A stretch of DNA of 64,000 bases from Blastomonas sp. (GTDB lineage: Bacteria > Pseudomonadota > Alphaproteobacteria > Sphingomonadales > Sphingomonadaceae), in NCBI RefSeq assembly GCF_030373265.1, contig NZ_JAUCZC010000010.1:50721-114720 (forward strand), given 5' to 3'. Under the pieces are notes generated by a model. It searched no databases and was not told the origin of the DNA. It saw only the letters and a program-made list of their open reading frames with translations. Positions 28,895 to 39,335 of the stretch are shown piece after piece (the stretch's first letter is position 1; each line of letters begins with the position of its first letter). The position numbers and the translations under genes are program-made.

Positions 28895-30281
28895 AACCTT
28901 TGACCTCATCGTATTGGGCTCGGGCCCCGGCGGCTATGTCTCGGCGATCCGCGCGGCGCAGCTTGGCCTCAAGGTCGCGATCGTAGAGCGCGAGAAACTG
29001 GGCGGCATCTGCCTCAACTGGGGCTGTATCCCCACCAAGGCGCTGCTGCGCACCTCGGAAATCTTCCACTACATGACCCACGCGGGCAATTACGGCCTCA
29101 CCGCCGACAAGGTGGGCTATGAGCTCGATAAGATCGTCGCGCGCAGCCGTCAGGTCTCGGGCCAGCTCAACGCCGGCGTCAAGGGACTGATGAAGAAGAA
29201 CAAGATCGCGGTCGTCGAAGGCACCGGCAAGCTCACCGCCAAGGGCAAGCTCAGCGTCACCCAGGGCGACCAGACCCGCGAGCTCGAGGCCAAGGAGATC
29301 ATCGTCGCCACCGGAGCGCGCGCGCGCGACCTGCCGTTCGCCAAGGCCGATGGCAAGCACATCTGGACCTATCGCCACGCGATGACCCCGACGGAAATGC
29401 CGAGCAAACTGCTGGTCATCGGATCGGGCGCGATCGGCGTCGAGTTCGCCAGCTTCTACTCCGACATGGGCGCGGACGTCACCATCGTCGAGATGCTCGA
29501 CCGCGTGCTGCCGGTGGAAGACGCCGATGTCAGCGCGTTCATGGAAAAGGCGCTCAAGAAGCAGAAGATGACGATCCTCACCGGCGCGGGTGTCGAGGCG
29601 CTGACCGACGCCGGGAAGGGGGTTACCGCCAAGATCAAGACCAGGGACGGCAAGAGCGAGGAACACCAGTTCAGCCACGCGATCGTCGCGATCGGCATCG
29701 TGCCCAACACCGAGGATATCGGGCTCGAGGCATTGGGCGTGAAGACCGAGCGCGGCCATATCGTCGTCGACGGCTTCGGCCAGACCAACGTTCCCGGCAT
29801 CCGCGCGATCGGCGATGTCACCGGCCCGCCCTGGCTGGCGCACAAGGCGAGCCACGAGGGCATCATCGCGGTCGAACATATCGCAGGCAAGAACCCGCAC
29901 CCGTTCGAAACCTGGAACATCCCCGGCTGCACCTATTCGCGTCCGCAGGTGGCCAGCGTCGGCCTCACCGAGGCCAAGGCGAAAGAGGCGGGCCACGAGG
30001 TCAAGGTCGGCAACTTCCCCTTCATCGGCAACGGCAAGGCGATCGCGCTGGGCGAGGCCGAAGGCTTCATCAAAACCGTGTTCGACGCCAAGACCGGCGA
30101 ACTGCTGGGCGCACACATGATCGGCGCGGAAGTGACCGAACTCATCCAGGGCTATGTCATCGCCCGCCAGCTCGAAACGACCGAGGAAGAGCTGATGCAC
30201 ACGGTGTTCGCGCACCCGACGCTGAGCGAGATGATGCACGAAGGTGTGTTGTCAGCGTATGGGCGGGCGGTGCATTTTTGA
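28887..30281 (+). CDS. lpd: dihydrolipoyl dehydrogenase (E3)
   Basis: This FAD enzyme reoxidises dihydrolipoamide on E2 and reduces NAD+. The 464-aa protein has GSGPGGYVSAIRAAQ for FAD, the redox disulfide in GGICLNWGCIPTKALL, an NAD fold at LLVIGSGAIGVEFAS and the catalytic HPTLSEMMHE at the C-terminus. Position downstream of pdhC indicates the pyruvate dehydrogenase complex. Its start lies inside the preceding small membrane gene. Confidence 0.96.
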   Translation: MAETFDLIVLGSGPGGYVSAIRAAQLGLKVAIVEREKLGGICLNWGCIPTKALLRTSEIFHYMTHAGNYGLTADKVGYELDKIVARSRQVSGQLNAGVKGLMKKNKIAVVEGTGKLTAKGKLSVTQGDQTRELEAKEIIVATGARARDLPFAKADGKHIWTYRHAMTPTEMPSKLLVIGSGAIGVEFASFYSDMGADVTIVEMLDRVLPVEDADVSAFMEKALKKQKMTILTGAGVEALTDAGKGVTAKIKTRDGKSEEHQFSHAIVAIGIVPNTEDIGLEALGVKTERGHIVVDGFGQTNVPGIRAIGDVTGPPWLAHKASHEGIIAVEHIAGKNPHPFETWNIPGCTYSRPQVASVGLTEAKAKEAGHEVKVGNFPFIGNGKAIALGEAEGFIKTVFDAKTGELLGAHMIGAEVTELIQGYVIARQLETTEEELMHTVFAHPTLSEMMHEGVLSAYGRAVHF

Positions 30282-30296
30282 GGGGGTGAGCACATT

Positions 30297-31667
30297 TTAG
30301 AACTTTGGCGTCTGCCCCCCTAGGTCTAGCCGCGTATCCCTGCCCGCTTGAATGTATAGGACTTCAAGGTCAGTCGCATCGCTTGTATTGATAACGCCAT
30401 TTTTTATTGCGTCACTCACCAGTTTTTTTATCCGAACTAGCGGAAAGGTTGCACTTACATTCGAAAGGCGCTCGATAAGAAAAAATATTTGCGCAGGACA
30501 TAGCGAATTTTTTGGATTATGATTAGGGAAATAGTATTCGATGGCTGCCGCTACGCCAATCACTCTATGTCCATATCTGACCGAACATAGATACAGATTT
30601 AGATTGTCTTCTTTGGAGAAGATTTTATTTAGCCATGGAGCTAACATCCACTCTATTATCTTTCTTCGAACTGGTGAATCAAATCTAGTTATGAAGTTTG
30701 ATCTAGCTAGTTGTTGGAGTATAGTTGATGCTCCAGAGCGTTTTTTATACTTATGCCAACGATAAAAAGCTTTTATTGCAGCCATCAAACTGTTGCCGTT
30801 GTGTCTATGATAGTTTTTATCTTCAATCCATATTAAAATATCATGAAAAGATCTTAGGTCGATGCCGATCCTTTTGGCCTCAAAAACTGATAATTTCATG
30901 CGATAAATTATATGACCGATTCTTCGTTTGAGTGGACATTGTATCCAGCGGCTCACATTTATTGCGACAATAAGTCTGTAGTTTTCGAAACTGTCGAGCA
31001 GCGAAAGCCGATAATTGGATAGCAGGCAAATCGATGTCAAGCTTCCAAGTAGAAAGGCGAAATGCGTGTAACTTGGGAAGTTAATGCCGAGAAAGGTATA
31101 TGCTGTCTCACCTTCAAGAAACCGAATCAAATTGAATATTCCTCCGATTGCACCTCCCGTAAGGATTGAGACCGCTATGACCGGCAGGGCTGGCAGAGAC
31201 CTCCAGCCCGGGAACATTGTTATAGCGAAGGGCTCGTTTGCTCCCTCCAAGCTATCGGAAGGTAAAACAGTTTCTATCTTGCCATAATCTATCCCAAGTA
31301 AACGTCGTAAAACTATGATCTTTCGGGACGCAAATGTAGCTGATTGTTGTAGCAAAGCAAAATATCGTATAACAAAGAAAGCAATTAAGAATATTGACGA
31401 TATAAATGTAAGCTCTAGGCCAATGCCAGCCGTATCGAGGAGGTTTTCAATTCTGTCTAAAGCTGTGTTGCTCCCTGCTGCAGCACCTGCCAACGTTGTG
31501 ACAGTTCCTGCGAAAAAAAGAGCGATACCTGCTGCAGCGGTGAGACTTTTTTGATCAGCTTCAAGCGCCTTTGCAGATAGATCATACTCGCGAAGTGCAA
31601 TGTCTATGTTCTTCTCATCAATTTTATAATGCGGAAAATACTGCTGAGCCGCAATTTTATGATCCAT
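30297..31667 (-). CDS. membrane protein with divergent GT51 (peptidoglycan glycosyltransferase) domain
   Basis: This 456-aa protein is encoded by DNA much richer in A+T than anything nearby. The N-terminal half has four predicted membrane segments (about residues 42-64, 81-105, 158-181 and 200-218). The C-terminal half carries GT51 motifs in order: WIEDKNYHRHNG (279-291; catalytic Glu282), GASTILQQLARS (312-323) and RKIIEWMLAPWLNKIFSKED (335-354; second Glu339). An EYYFPNHNP segment follows. Both glutamates are kept, although several usual positions differ (YLC where YLN is expected). There is no transpeptidase domain. GGGAGG stands about 9 bases before the ATG. It could build or modify glycan strands or be a phage-, defence- or competition-related gene; role unknown. 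Confidence 0.75.
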   Translation of the reverse strand: MDHKIAAQQYFPHYKIDEKNIDIALREYDLSAKALEADQKSLTAAAGIALFFAGTVTTLAGAAAGSNTALDRIENLLDTAGIGLELTFISSIFLIAFFVIRYFALLQQSATFASRKIIVLRRLLGIDYGKIETVLPSDSLEGANEPFAITMFPGWRSLPALPVIAVSILTGGAIGGIFNLIRFLEGETAYTFLGINFPSYTHFAFLLGSLTSICLLSNYRLSLLDSFENYRLIVAINVSRWIQCPLKRRIGHIIYRMKLSVFEAKRIGIDLRSFHDILIWIEDKNYHRHNGNSLMAAIKAFYRWHKYKKRSGASTILQQLARSNFITRFDSPVRRKIIEWMLAPWLNKIFSKEDNLNLYLCSVRYGHRVIGVAAAIEYYFPNHNPKNSLCPAQIFFLIERLSNVSATFPLVRIKKLVSDAIKNGVINTSDATDLEVLYIQAGRDTRLDLGGQTPKF

Positions 31668-31819
31668 TTGCGGAGCCTCCCTGCAACAACTCAGCTTAAA
31701 ATTGGTCCAGCCTTACAGAATAATGGAACAGCACCTGAGCTGAAATAGGCTAATTGAATTTCGGTAGGGCGCAATAGCTATGTGGCGCCGTAATCAGTTT
31801 CGATGCTCAATTGCGTTGA

Positions 31820-32611
31820 CTACCCCACCGTAACCCCCACCACGACCCACTTGCCATCCTCGCGATCCAGCGTCACTGTTTCCACTGCCTGCTGCTTGTT
31901 CGCATAGACCGTGCGGAACTTGACGACTTCGTAGCCCGCGGGCGGGGCGGGGAGGTTTTGCTGGCTGAGCAGGGTGCGTGAGACGGTGCTGCCGTAGCGG
32001 GCGTGGACGTCTTCGGAGACCTGGGTCCAGACCTGCAGCGTGTTGAGCTTGCGGAAGGCGGTGCCGGTGGCGGCGTAGCTGTCTTCCCAGCGTTTCTGTT
32101 CGATCAGCGAAAGGAACGCGCGGGCGGCGGTGACGACTTCGGGGTTCACCGGGTCGCTCTCGGCATCCTGAAACGCGACCTGGGTCGGGGCGGGGGTGAC
32201 GGTGGTGGGGGCCGTATTGGTGAACGGCAGTGCGGTGAGGGCCAGCAGGGCGAGGGCGAGGGTCATAAGAACTCCTGTCAGGATCAGAGAGCGGTTTCGC
32301 TCCGCGCCGGGGGGCGGCGCCCTCTCCTGATCGGCGGTTGGCGCGCGAACATCATCCCCGATTGAGCTGTCCCCAACATATTGGGGGGTAACAGTGCCGC
32401 CCTCGGCCTCGAGCAGCATCCGCGCCGCCTCGCGGCTGCTCGAGACCGCCATCTTGCGCCGCGCATCGCGCAGCCGCTCGTTGATCGTGTGCACCGAAAG
32501 GTCGAGCGTGCGCGCGATCGACTTGGCGTCGTGCCCGCACACGATCAGCCGCAGCGTCTGCTTTTCCTTCTCGGTCAGGGCCCGCAGGCCGTCGGTCATC
32601 GATGTTGCCAT
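31820..32611 (-). CDS. LuxR-type HTH protein with membrane segment and DUF4019 domain
   Basis: The 263-aa protein starts with a LuxR/GerE DNA-binding domain (LTEKEKQTLRLIVCGHDAKS, then LSVHTINERLRDARRKM). A linker, one membrane helix (about residues 108-128) and a C-terminal DUF4019-like domain with AFLSLIEQKRWEDSY follow. A DNA-binding domain joined to a periplasmic domain suggests one-component transmembrane signalling. An upstream ATG (32653) and an internal one (32599) are alternative starts. Two CCCC-GGGG dyads, one just upstream and one inside the gene, may be operators. Confidence 0.82.
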   Translation of the reverse strand: MATSMTDGLRALTEKEKQTLRLIVCGHDAKSIARTLDLSVHTINERLRDARRKMAVSSSREAARMLLEAEGGTVTPQYVGDSSIGDDVRAPTADQERAPPPGAERNRSLILTGVLMTLALALLALTALPFTNTAPTTVTPAPTQVAFQDAESDPVNPEVVTAARAFLSLIEQKRWEDSYAATGTAFRKLNTLQVWTQVSEDVHARYGSTVSRTLLSQQNLPAPPAGYEVVKFRTVYANKQQAVETVTLDREDGKWVVVGVTVG

Positions 32612-32647
32612 GGCTGCGATGCTAGGCCGAGCCGGGCCCCGCGCCCA

Positions 32648-32664
32648 CCCCAAATAATTAGGGG
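32648..32664. promoter_or_regulatory. CCCC..GGGG dyad upstream of the LuxR-DUF4019 gene
   Basis: CCCCAAATAATTAGGGG is a 17-base dyad with 7 of 8 arm positions matching, located between the LuxR-DUF4019 start and the divergent amidohydrolase gene. A similar CCCCAACATATTGGGG occurs at 32371-32386 inside the regulator gene. Both are AT-centred in GC-rich DNA, as expected of a LuxR-type operator. The link to this regulator is inferred from position only. Confidence 0.4.
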
Positions 32665-32757
32665 TCGCACCAGGCCATCCGGTTTCGCTTGCCTGAGAGC
32701 CATGTCGCTGTAATCGTTGGGGCAGAACAAGCCGGGTGCGCCGGTCAGGGGAACATC

Positions 32758-34062
32758 ATGAAAAGCTTTGCACGTTTGATCTCGGCGGCGCTCGCCGCGT
32801 CCGCGCTCACGGTTACGGCCTCGGCCCAAGAGACACCTGAGCAGGCGCCCACCTGCACGGTGATCACTGCGGCCAAGATGATCGACGTCGCCACCGGCAA
32901 GGTCACCGAGTTCCCCGCGATCTTCACCGAGAACGGGCGGATCACCGCAGTCGCCGATGCGCGGATCGTGCGCTGGGGCGATGACGTCACGCATATTGAC
33001 CTGTCGGGCAAGACGCTGCTGCCCGGGCTGATCGACATGCACGTCCATCTCGACAGCTCGCCCACCTATGGCGGCTACACCAACCTGCAGTTCACCGACC
33101 GCTTCTGGAGCTTCGTCGCAGCATCGAACGCGCGCGCGATGCTCGATGCCGGGTTCACTACGGTGCGCAATGTCGGCTCGGAGGGCTATAACGATGTCGC
33201 ATTGAAGCAGGCGATTGCCGAGGGGTGGGCGACGGGCCCGCGGATCGTGCCCGCCGCCTATTCCATCGGCGCGACCGGTGGCCATTGCGACCAGACCTAT
33301 CTTCCGCCCTCGTTCGCAGCGAAATCGCCTGCGGTCGGCGATGGCCCGGTCGAACTGCGCCACAAGGTGCGCGAGCAGCGCAAATATGGCGCCGAAGTCA
33401 TCAAGGTGTGCGCCACCGGCGGGGTGTTCTCGCGCAACACCGAGCCCGGCCAGCAGCAGCTCTCCGAAGAGGAACTGCGCGCGATTGCCGACGAGGCGCA
33501 CCAATGGGGCCTCAAGGTCGCCGCGCACGCGCATGGCGGGGCGGGGATCAAGGCGGCGATCCGCGCAGGCATCGACACCATCGAGCATGCCAGCCTGGTC
33601 GATGACGAGGGAATCAAACTCGCGGCCGAGCGCAAGCAGCCGGTGTGGTTCTCGATGGACATCTTCAACACCGATTACACCCAGGCCGAAGGCGCCAACA
33701 ACGGCGTGATGGAAGACAACCTGCGCAAGGACCGCGAGATCGCGCAGATCCAGCGGGACAACTTCCGCAAGGCACACAAGGCGGGCGTTCGGATGGTGTT
33801 CGCCAGCGATGCCGGCGTGATGCCGCACGGGCAGGTCGGCGGCCAGTTCAAGGTGATGGTCGAATACGGCATGACCCCACTCGAGGCGATCCGCGCGGCT
33901 ACCGTCAACGCCGCCGAGGCGCTGGGACGGACGCAGGATGTCGGCGCGATCGCGGTGGGACGCTATGCCGATATCATCGCGGTCGATGGCGATCCGCTGG
34001 CCGATGTGCGCGAGCTCGAGAGCGTCGATGCGGTGGTGCAGGGCGGTGTTCGGATCCGCTGA
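32758..34062 (+). CDS. secreted metal-dependent amidohydrolase
   Basis: The 434-aa protein has a signal peptide (residues 1-23, ending TASAQ). The amidohydrolase barrel has GLIDMHVHLD (metal ligands His95 and His97), a lysine in VIKVCATGG, AHAHGGAGIKAA, IEHASLVDDEG and FASDAGVMPHG. It resembles the imidazolonepropionase/Xaa-Pro dipeptidase group that includes periplasmic prolidase-like enzymes. An upstream start at 32689 is unlikely because it would remove the signal peptide from the N-terminus. A peptidase role is plausible because a proline iminopeptidase follows, but the substrate is unknown. Confidence 0.87.
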   Translation: MKSFARLISAALAASALTVTASAQETPEQAPTCTVITAAKMIDVATGKVTEFPAIFTENGRITAVADARIVRWGDDVTHIDLSGKTLLPGLIDMHVHLDSSPTYGGYTNLQFTDRFWSFVAASNARAMLDAGFTTVRNVGSEGYNDVALKQAIAEGWATGPRIVPAAYSIGATGGHCDQTYLPPSFAAKSPAVGDGPVELRHKVREQRKYGAEVIKVCATGGVFSRNTEPGQQQLSEEELRAIADEAHQWGLKVAAHAHGGAGIKAAIRAGIDTIEHASLVDDEGIKLAAERKQPVWFSMDIFNTDYTQAEGANNGVMEDNLRKDREIAQIQRDNFRKAHKAGVRMVFASDAGVMPHGQVGGQFKVMVEYGMTPLEAIRAATVNAAEALGRTQDVGAIAVGRYADIIAVDGDPLADVRELESVDAVVQGGVRIR

Positions 34063-34163
34063 AATGCTGCGCGGTAAACTGCCGCAACATTGGTGGGATT
34101 GTGCTTCCCCCATCCAAGCGGAATGTGATAATTGCCGCGTCCGATCTACTTGGGGAGAGTAAG

Positions 34164-35461
<1,298 letters not shown>

Positions 35462-35482
35462 CCCCGCCGGCGCCGCCCGGCA

Positions 35483-36670
35483 TCAATGGCCGTGCTTGCG
35501 AACCAGTTCGCGCATGGCATCGTCCAGACCCTCGATGGTCAGGGGATACATGCGGTCGTTCATCAGATCCTTGACCATCCGCACCGACTGCGAATAGCCC
35601 CACTGGTTCTCGGGCACCGGGTTCAGCCACGCAGCCGCGGGATAAGTGTTGGTCACGCGGTTCATCCACACTGCGCCTGCCTCGTCGTTGAAATGCTCGA
35701 CCGAGCCGCCGGGATGGCTGATCTCATAGGGGCTCATCGAGGCATCGCCGACGAAGATCACCTTATAGTCATGCCCGTATTTGTGGAGGATGTCCCAGGT
35801 GTTGGTGCGCTCGGTGAAGCGGCGGCTGTTGTCCTTCCACACGCCTTCGTACAGGCAGTTGTGGAAATAGAAGAATTCGAGGTTCTTGAACTCGGTCTTG
35901 GCTGCCGAAAACAGCTCCTCGCACAGCTTGATGAACGGGTCCATCGATCCGCCGACATCGAGGAACAGCAGCAGTTTGACCGCATTGTGCCGCTCGGGGC
36001 GCATGCGGATGTCGAGCCAGCCCTGACGCGCGGTGCCGTCGATGGTGCCGTCGATATCGAGTTCGTCGGCATTGCCTTCGCGCGCGAAGCGACGCAGCCG
36101 GCGAAGCGCAACCTTGATGTTGCGGGTGCCGAGCTGCCGGGTGTCGTCGAGATTCTGGAACTCGCGCTTTTCCCAGACCTTGACCGCGCGTTTGTGCTTG
36201 CTCTCGCCGCCGATGCGCACGCCTTCGGGATTATAGCCCGAATTGCCGAACGGGCTGGTGCCGCCGGTACCGATCCACTTGTTGCCACCCTGGTGGCGCT
36301 TTTCCTGCTCCTCGAGCCGCTTCTTGAGCGTCTCCATGATCTCTTCCCACGAGCCCAGCGCCTTGATCTTTTCCATCTCCTCGTCGGAGAGGAACTTCTC
36401 GGCGACCGCCTTCAGCCAGTCTTCGGGGATCTCCGCGCTGTCGTTGCCCTGGAACGTCATCTCCAGGCCCTTGAACACCTTGGCGAACACTTGGTCGAAC
36501 CGGTCGAGCAGCCCTTCGTCCTTCACCAGCGTCGCGCGCGAGAGGTAGTAGAACTCCTCGGGGGTGCGGTCGATCACTTCGCTGTGCAGCGCCTCGAGCA
36601 GAATCAGGTGCTCCTTGAGAGACACCGATATACCGGCGCTGCGCAATTCATCCATGAACGAGAAGAACAT
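35483..36670 (-). CDS. CoxE-like VWA domain protein
   Basis: The 395-aa protein has an N-terminal helical region, a charged stretch around residues 96-126 and a von Willebrand A domain beginning LLLFLDVGGSMD (Asp238). The metal site is a DxGxS variant of the usual DxSxS. VWA proteins of this type work with MoxR-class AAA+ ATPases in assembling or activating other proteins. The likely partner is encoded 2.7 kb away at 39336. Open frame continues upstream to 37126 through the divergent chemoreceptor gene, so the ATG at 36670 is chosen. A motif shared with the moxR promoter lies 26 bases upstream. Confidence 0.88.
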   Translation of the reverse strand: MFFSFMDELRSAGISVSLKEHLILLEALHSEVIDRTPEEFYYLSRATLVKDEGLLDRFDQVFAKVFKGLEMTFQGNDSAEIPEDWLKAVAEKFLSDEEMEKIKALGSWEEIMETLKKRLEEQEKRHQGGNKWIGTGGTSPFGNSGYNPEGVRIGGESKHKRAVKVWEKREFQNLDDTRQLGTRNIKVALRRLRRFAREGNADELDIDGTIDGTARQGWLDIRMRPERHNAVKLLLFLDVGGSMDPFIKLCEELFSAAKTEFKNLEFFYFHNCLYEGVWKDNSRRFTERTNTWDILHKYGHDYKVIFVGDASMSPYEISHPGGSVEHFNDEAGAVWMNRVTNTYPAAAWLNPVPENQWGYSQSVRMVKDLMNDRMYPLTIEGLDDAMRELVRKHGH

Positions 36671-36695
36671 TGGTGACGGCCCTTGTGTCTGTCGC

Positions 36696-36711
36696 TTTAC
36701 GTTTGCGTCAG
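36696..36711. promoter_or_regulatory. TTTACG-CGT motif upstream of the VWA gene
   Basis: TTTACGTTTGCGTCAG, preceded by GC, lies 26 bases before the VWA start. Nearly the same sequence (TTTACGTTTCCGTAAG) occurs upstream of the MoxR gene at 40264-40279. The form resembles the TTTACG-N4-CGTAAA box of MerR-family LiuR-type regulators. No such regulator is encoded in the window. Confidence 0.5.
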
Positions 36712-36829
36712 TCGGTACGATGGCGATTCCCGCCCATTCTGGCAAGGCCGAAGGGGAATGCGATCGTATTTTACAACCCGTTAACCACCATCGGCTAGGG
36801 TCCCGACCAGCAGATTGAACGGGGTCTTC

Positions 36830-38230
36830 ATGCAGCAGCATCGCATCATCAAGCCTGAAAGCGATGCCATCCAGCAGATGGCCGAAAGCTGTGGCGATTC
36901 CGTCATCTGCTCGAGCCAGGTCGGCGGGATCGTCGAGACCGTGCGGCAGCGCATGGCCATGCTCGGCGAAAAACGGTCCTATCTCGAACAGATCGCGCGC
37001 AGCCTCGCCAGCGAGCAGGAGCAGGTGGTTATCGCCACCGACAGCGCCCGGCAGATGAGCCAGGCGGCTTTTCGCAATCTGGCCGAAAGCTCGCAGACGA
37101 TGCAGGTGTCCGCGCTGGAGCTGCACGATCTGATCGCGCTGATCCAGGGACTGGGCGAGGATGTCAAACGCTTCGCCAATGCCATGGCCGATGTGGTGAC
37201 CGCGAGTCAGACCATCGATTCCATTGCGCGCTCCACCAACATGCTGGCGCTCAACGCCGCAATAGAAGCCGAGCGTGCCGGGGCCGCCGGAGCCACTTTT
37301 GCTGTCGTCGCCGCTGAAGTGAAGAAGCTGGCCCAGGATACGCGCCAGGCGACCGACAAGATCTCAGGCACCATGCATTCGCTCGGCATCGAGGCGGGGC
37401 ATTTCATGGCGCAGGTTGAAAAGGGCGTCGAGCAGAGCCGCAATGCGCAGCGTCACTTCGAAACGATCGATGCCGCCATCCAGCAGGCCGGCGAAATCAT
37501 CCGCGACGTCGCCAGCAAGGCTGACGCCATCGCCGATTCGAGCAATGGCGTGCGTTCGGACACGGGCGAGCTGTGTGACAATCTGTTCGTTTTCATGGGC
37601 GATGTTGCTGGATGCAGCGATCAGCTTGAAGATGCCTTGCATCAGACCACCGAGCTCGAGACGATTTCTAACGTCATGTTCAACCAGTTGGTGCACACCG
37701 GACTATCGCATCGCGACAATCCGTATGTCGAGACCGCGCTGGAGACCGGCAGTGAAATCCGCGACGTAATCGAGACATCTCTGGCCCGCGGCGAACTGAC
37801 CGAGGCGCAGGTGTTCGACCGGATCTATCGTCCGCGCGGCGAGCCAGGACTGACCCGCTTTGACAACGGGTTCAACGATTTTGCTGACAGCCATATCCGG
37901 CCGGTGCTTGACCGGTTCTGGGGTCCGGGCCTGACGACCTTCGGATCGGTGGTCTCGAACCAGGACGGCTATCTGCCCACCCATATCTCCGAACGGTCGC
38001 ATGCGCCGACAGGGGACAAGGCGCACGACGCCGCCCACTGCCGCAGCCGGATGATCGTGCTCGACCGCACCACCAGCGAGGCGATCGCACACAAGAACGA
38101 CGACTATTACGCCGCGGTCTATCGCTTCGAGCCGCACCCGGGCGAGATCAGGATCCTGCGCAATATCTTCGTCCCCTTGTGGATCAGGGGCCGCTACTGG
38201 GGCAATTTCGAGCTGGCCTATATTCGCTGA
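36830..38230 (+). CDS. cytoplasmic methyl-accepting chemotaxis-type protein
   Basis: The 466-aa protein lacks membrane segments. Residues about 40-260 form a coiled-coil signalling domain with the receptor hairpin tip STNMLALNAAIEAERAGAAG. The C-terminal part (about 345-466) contains DGYLPTHISERSHAPTGDK, an AAHCRSRMIVLD block and WIRGRYWGNFELAY. This is the sensory-type domain found at the end of some proteobacterial receptors. No chemotaxis kinase genes are near, so it may signal in trans or in a chemosensory pathway other than motility. The ATG at 36830 follows a TTG alternative at 36815. Confidence 0.85.
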   Translation: MQQHRIIKPESDAIQQMAESCGDSVICSSQVGGIVETVRQRMAMLGEKRSYLEQIARSLASEQEQVVIATDSARQMSQAAFRNLAESSQTMQVSALELHDLIALIQGLGEDVKRFANAMADVVTASQTIDSIARSTNMLALNAAIEAERAGAAGATFAVVAAEVKKLAQDTRQATDKISGTMHSLGIEAGHFMAQVEKGVEQSRNAQRHFETIDAAIQQAGEIIRDVASKADAIADSSNGVRSDTGELCDNLFVFMGDVAGCSDQLEDALHQTTELETISNVMFNQLVHTGLSHRDNPYVETALETGSEIRDVIETSLARGELTEAQVFDRIYRPRGEPGLTRFDNGFNDFADSHIRPVLDRFWGPGLTTFGSVVSNQDGYLPTHISERSHAPTGDKAHDAAHCRSRMIVLDRTTSEAIAHKNDDYYAAVYRFEPHPGEIRILRNIFVPLWIRGRYWGNFELAYIR

Positions 38231-38401
38231 GTTCGTTCGGAACGCTGCGCATCCGCTCGCAATGCGTGACACTGGCGCCGCTGGAGCGTGGGGCTATCGG
38301 CAGTCGGGCTGCCGCCAGACATAAAGCGTTCCACCTTGCGTGATCTCTGGTTTTTCGGCATTTATACTTCGGCAATACGGCGAAGGTGACGAGAGACAGT
38401 C

Positions 38402-39334
38402 ATGCGTGGTCGAACATTCCAGATGGTTATTGCAGTCGTTGCACTTTTGGCCGTGCCCGCGGCAGCTGGAGCGCAGCCGACCGCAGAAGAAGCCACCGAT
38501 CCGTTCCGCGATGGAATTGAGGTGCTCGGCCAGCGCGAAGTTGCGAAAAAGGTTCTCAAGGACAATCTCCGCGAATTGATGGCGCCGATTCCCCTGTTCG
38601 ATGTCATCCCGAAATTCTTTCAGCCGCTTTGCCTACAGGTGGTGGGAATGGCGCCCGACGCCAGCGCGATTGTGTCCGACCGCATCAACCGGACCGCGCT
38701 CGACGTCGGACTCGATCCGGCAAAGCCGAACTGCAGGGCCAATGCGCTAGTGGTGGTGGTCGATGATCCCCGCGCGCTGTTCGAGAAGATGCTGACGCGC
38801 CGGCGCGGCATCGTCGGAATCGCCGAAATGCGCGATGTGCAGACCCGCCAGCTGCGCGACGAACTGCGCGCCCGCAAGCCTGCGGTAGCATGGAACCTCT
38901 CCAACCTGGCCAACAGCAATGGCGCAACGCAAGACGGTGAAGGCTTTGTGATTGCGACATCGATCTCGGCCAGCCGCCTGACGTCCAATTTCTACCGGCC
39001 CAAATCTCTATCCGTCGTGCTGTTTGATTCCACCCGGATCAAGGATGTGACGCTCGACCAGTTGGCTGATTACGCAGCGCTGCATCTGCTCGGCTCGCCG
39101 CGGCGGCAGATCGATTTCGACAGCGTCGCGGTGCCATCGCTGCTCAGCCTGTTCGCGCAGGGGCCCGAGGCCGCGCCATCCGAACTGACCCAGTTCGACA
39201 GGGCGTATCTCAAGGGCTTATACACGCTCGAAGCCGGAGCCCTGCGATCGCGCGTGCCAGGCGCCGTGCTCGCAGGGTTCGCCCAGCAGTGCGAAGACCA
39301 ACAGGACAGCTGCCGGATGCAGCTCAAAAAATAG
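38402..39334 (+). CDS. exported hypothetical protein
   Basis: The 310-aa protein has a clear signal peptide (hydrophobic core VIAVVALLAVPAAAGA, cleaved near AQP). The mature part has no motif I know. It contains two conserved-looking cysteines around residue 77 (LCLQV) and residue 100 (PNCRAN), and a CEDQQDSC pair near the C-terminus. It is convergent with moxR, one base apart, and the 171-base gap upstream shows no clear promoter. It lies between the VWA/receptor pair and moxR and may be unrelated to either. Confidence 0.7.
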   Translation: MRGRTFQMVIAVVALLAVPAAAGAQPTAEEATDPFRDGIEVLGQREVAKKVLKDNLRELMAPIPLFDVIPKFFQPLCLQVVGMAPDASAIVSDRINRTALDVGLDPAKPNCRANALVVVVDDPRALFEKMLTRRRGIVGIAEMRDVQTRQLRDELRARKPAVAWNLSNLANSNGATQDGEGFVIATSISASRLTSNFYRPKSLSVVLFDSTRIKDVTLDQLADYAALHLLGSPRRQIDFDSVAVPSLLSLFAQGPEAAPSELTQFDRAYLKGLYTLEAGALRSRVPGAVLAGFAQQCEDQQDSCRMQLKK

Positions 39335-39335
39335 C

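Noticed and set aside
35483..37126. 547-aa version of the VWA protein
   Set aside because: The extra N-terminal part lies inside the divergent chemoreceptor gene and does not match the family; ATG 36670 is a normal start.
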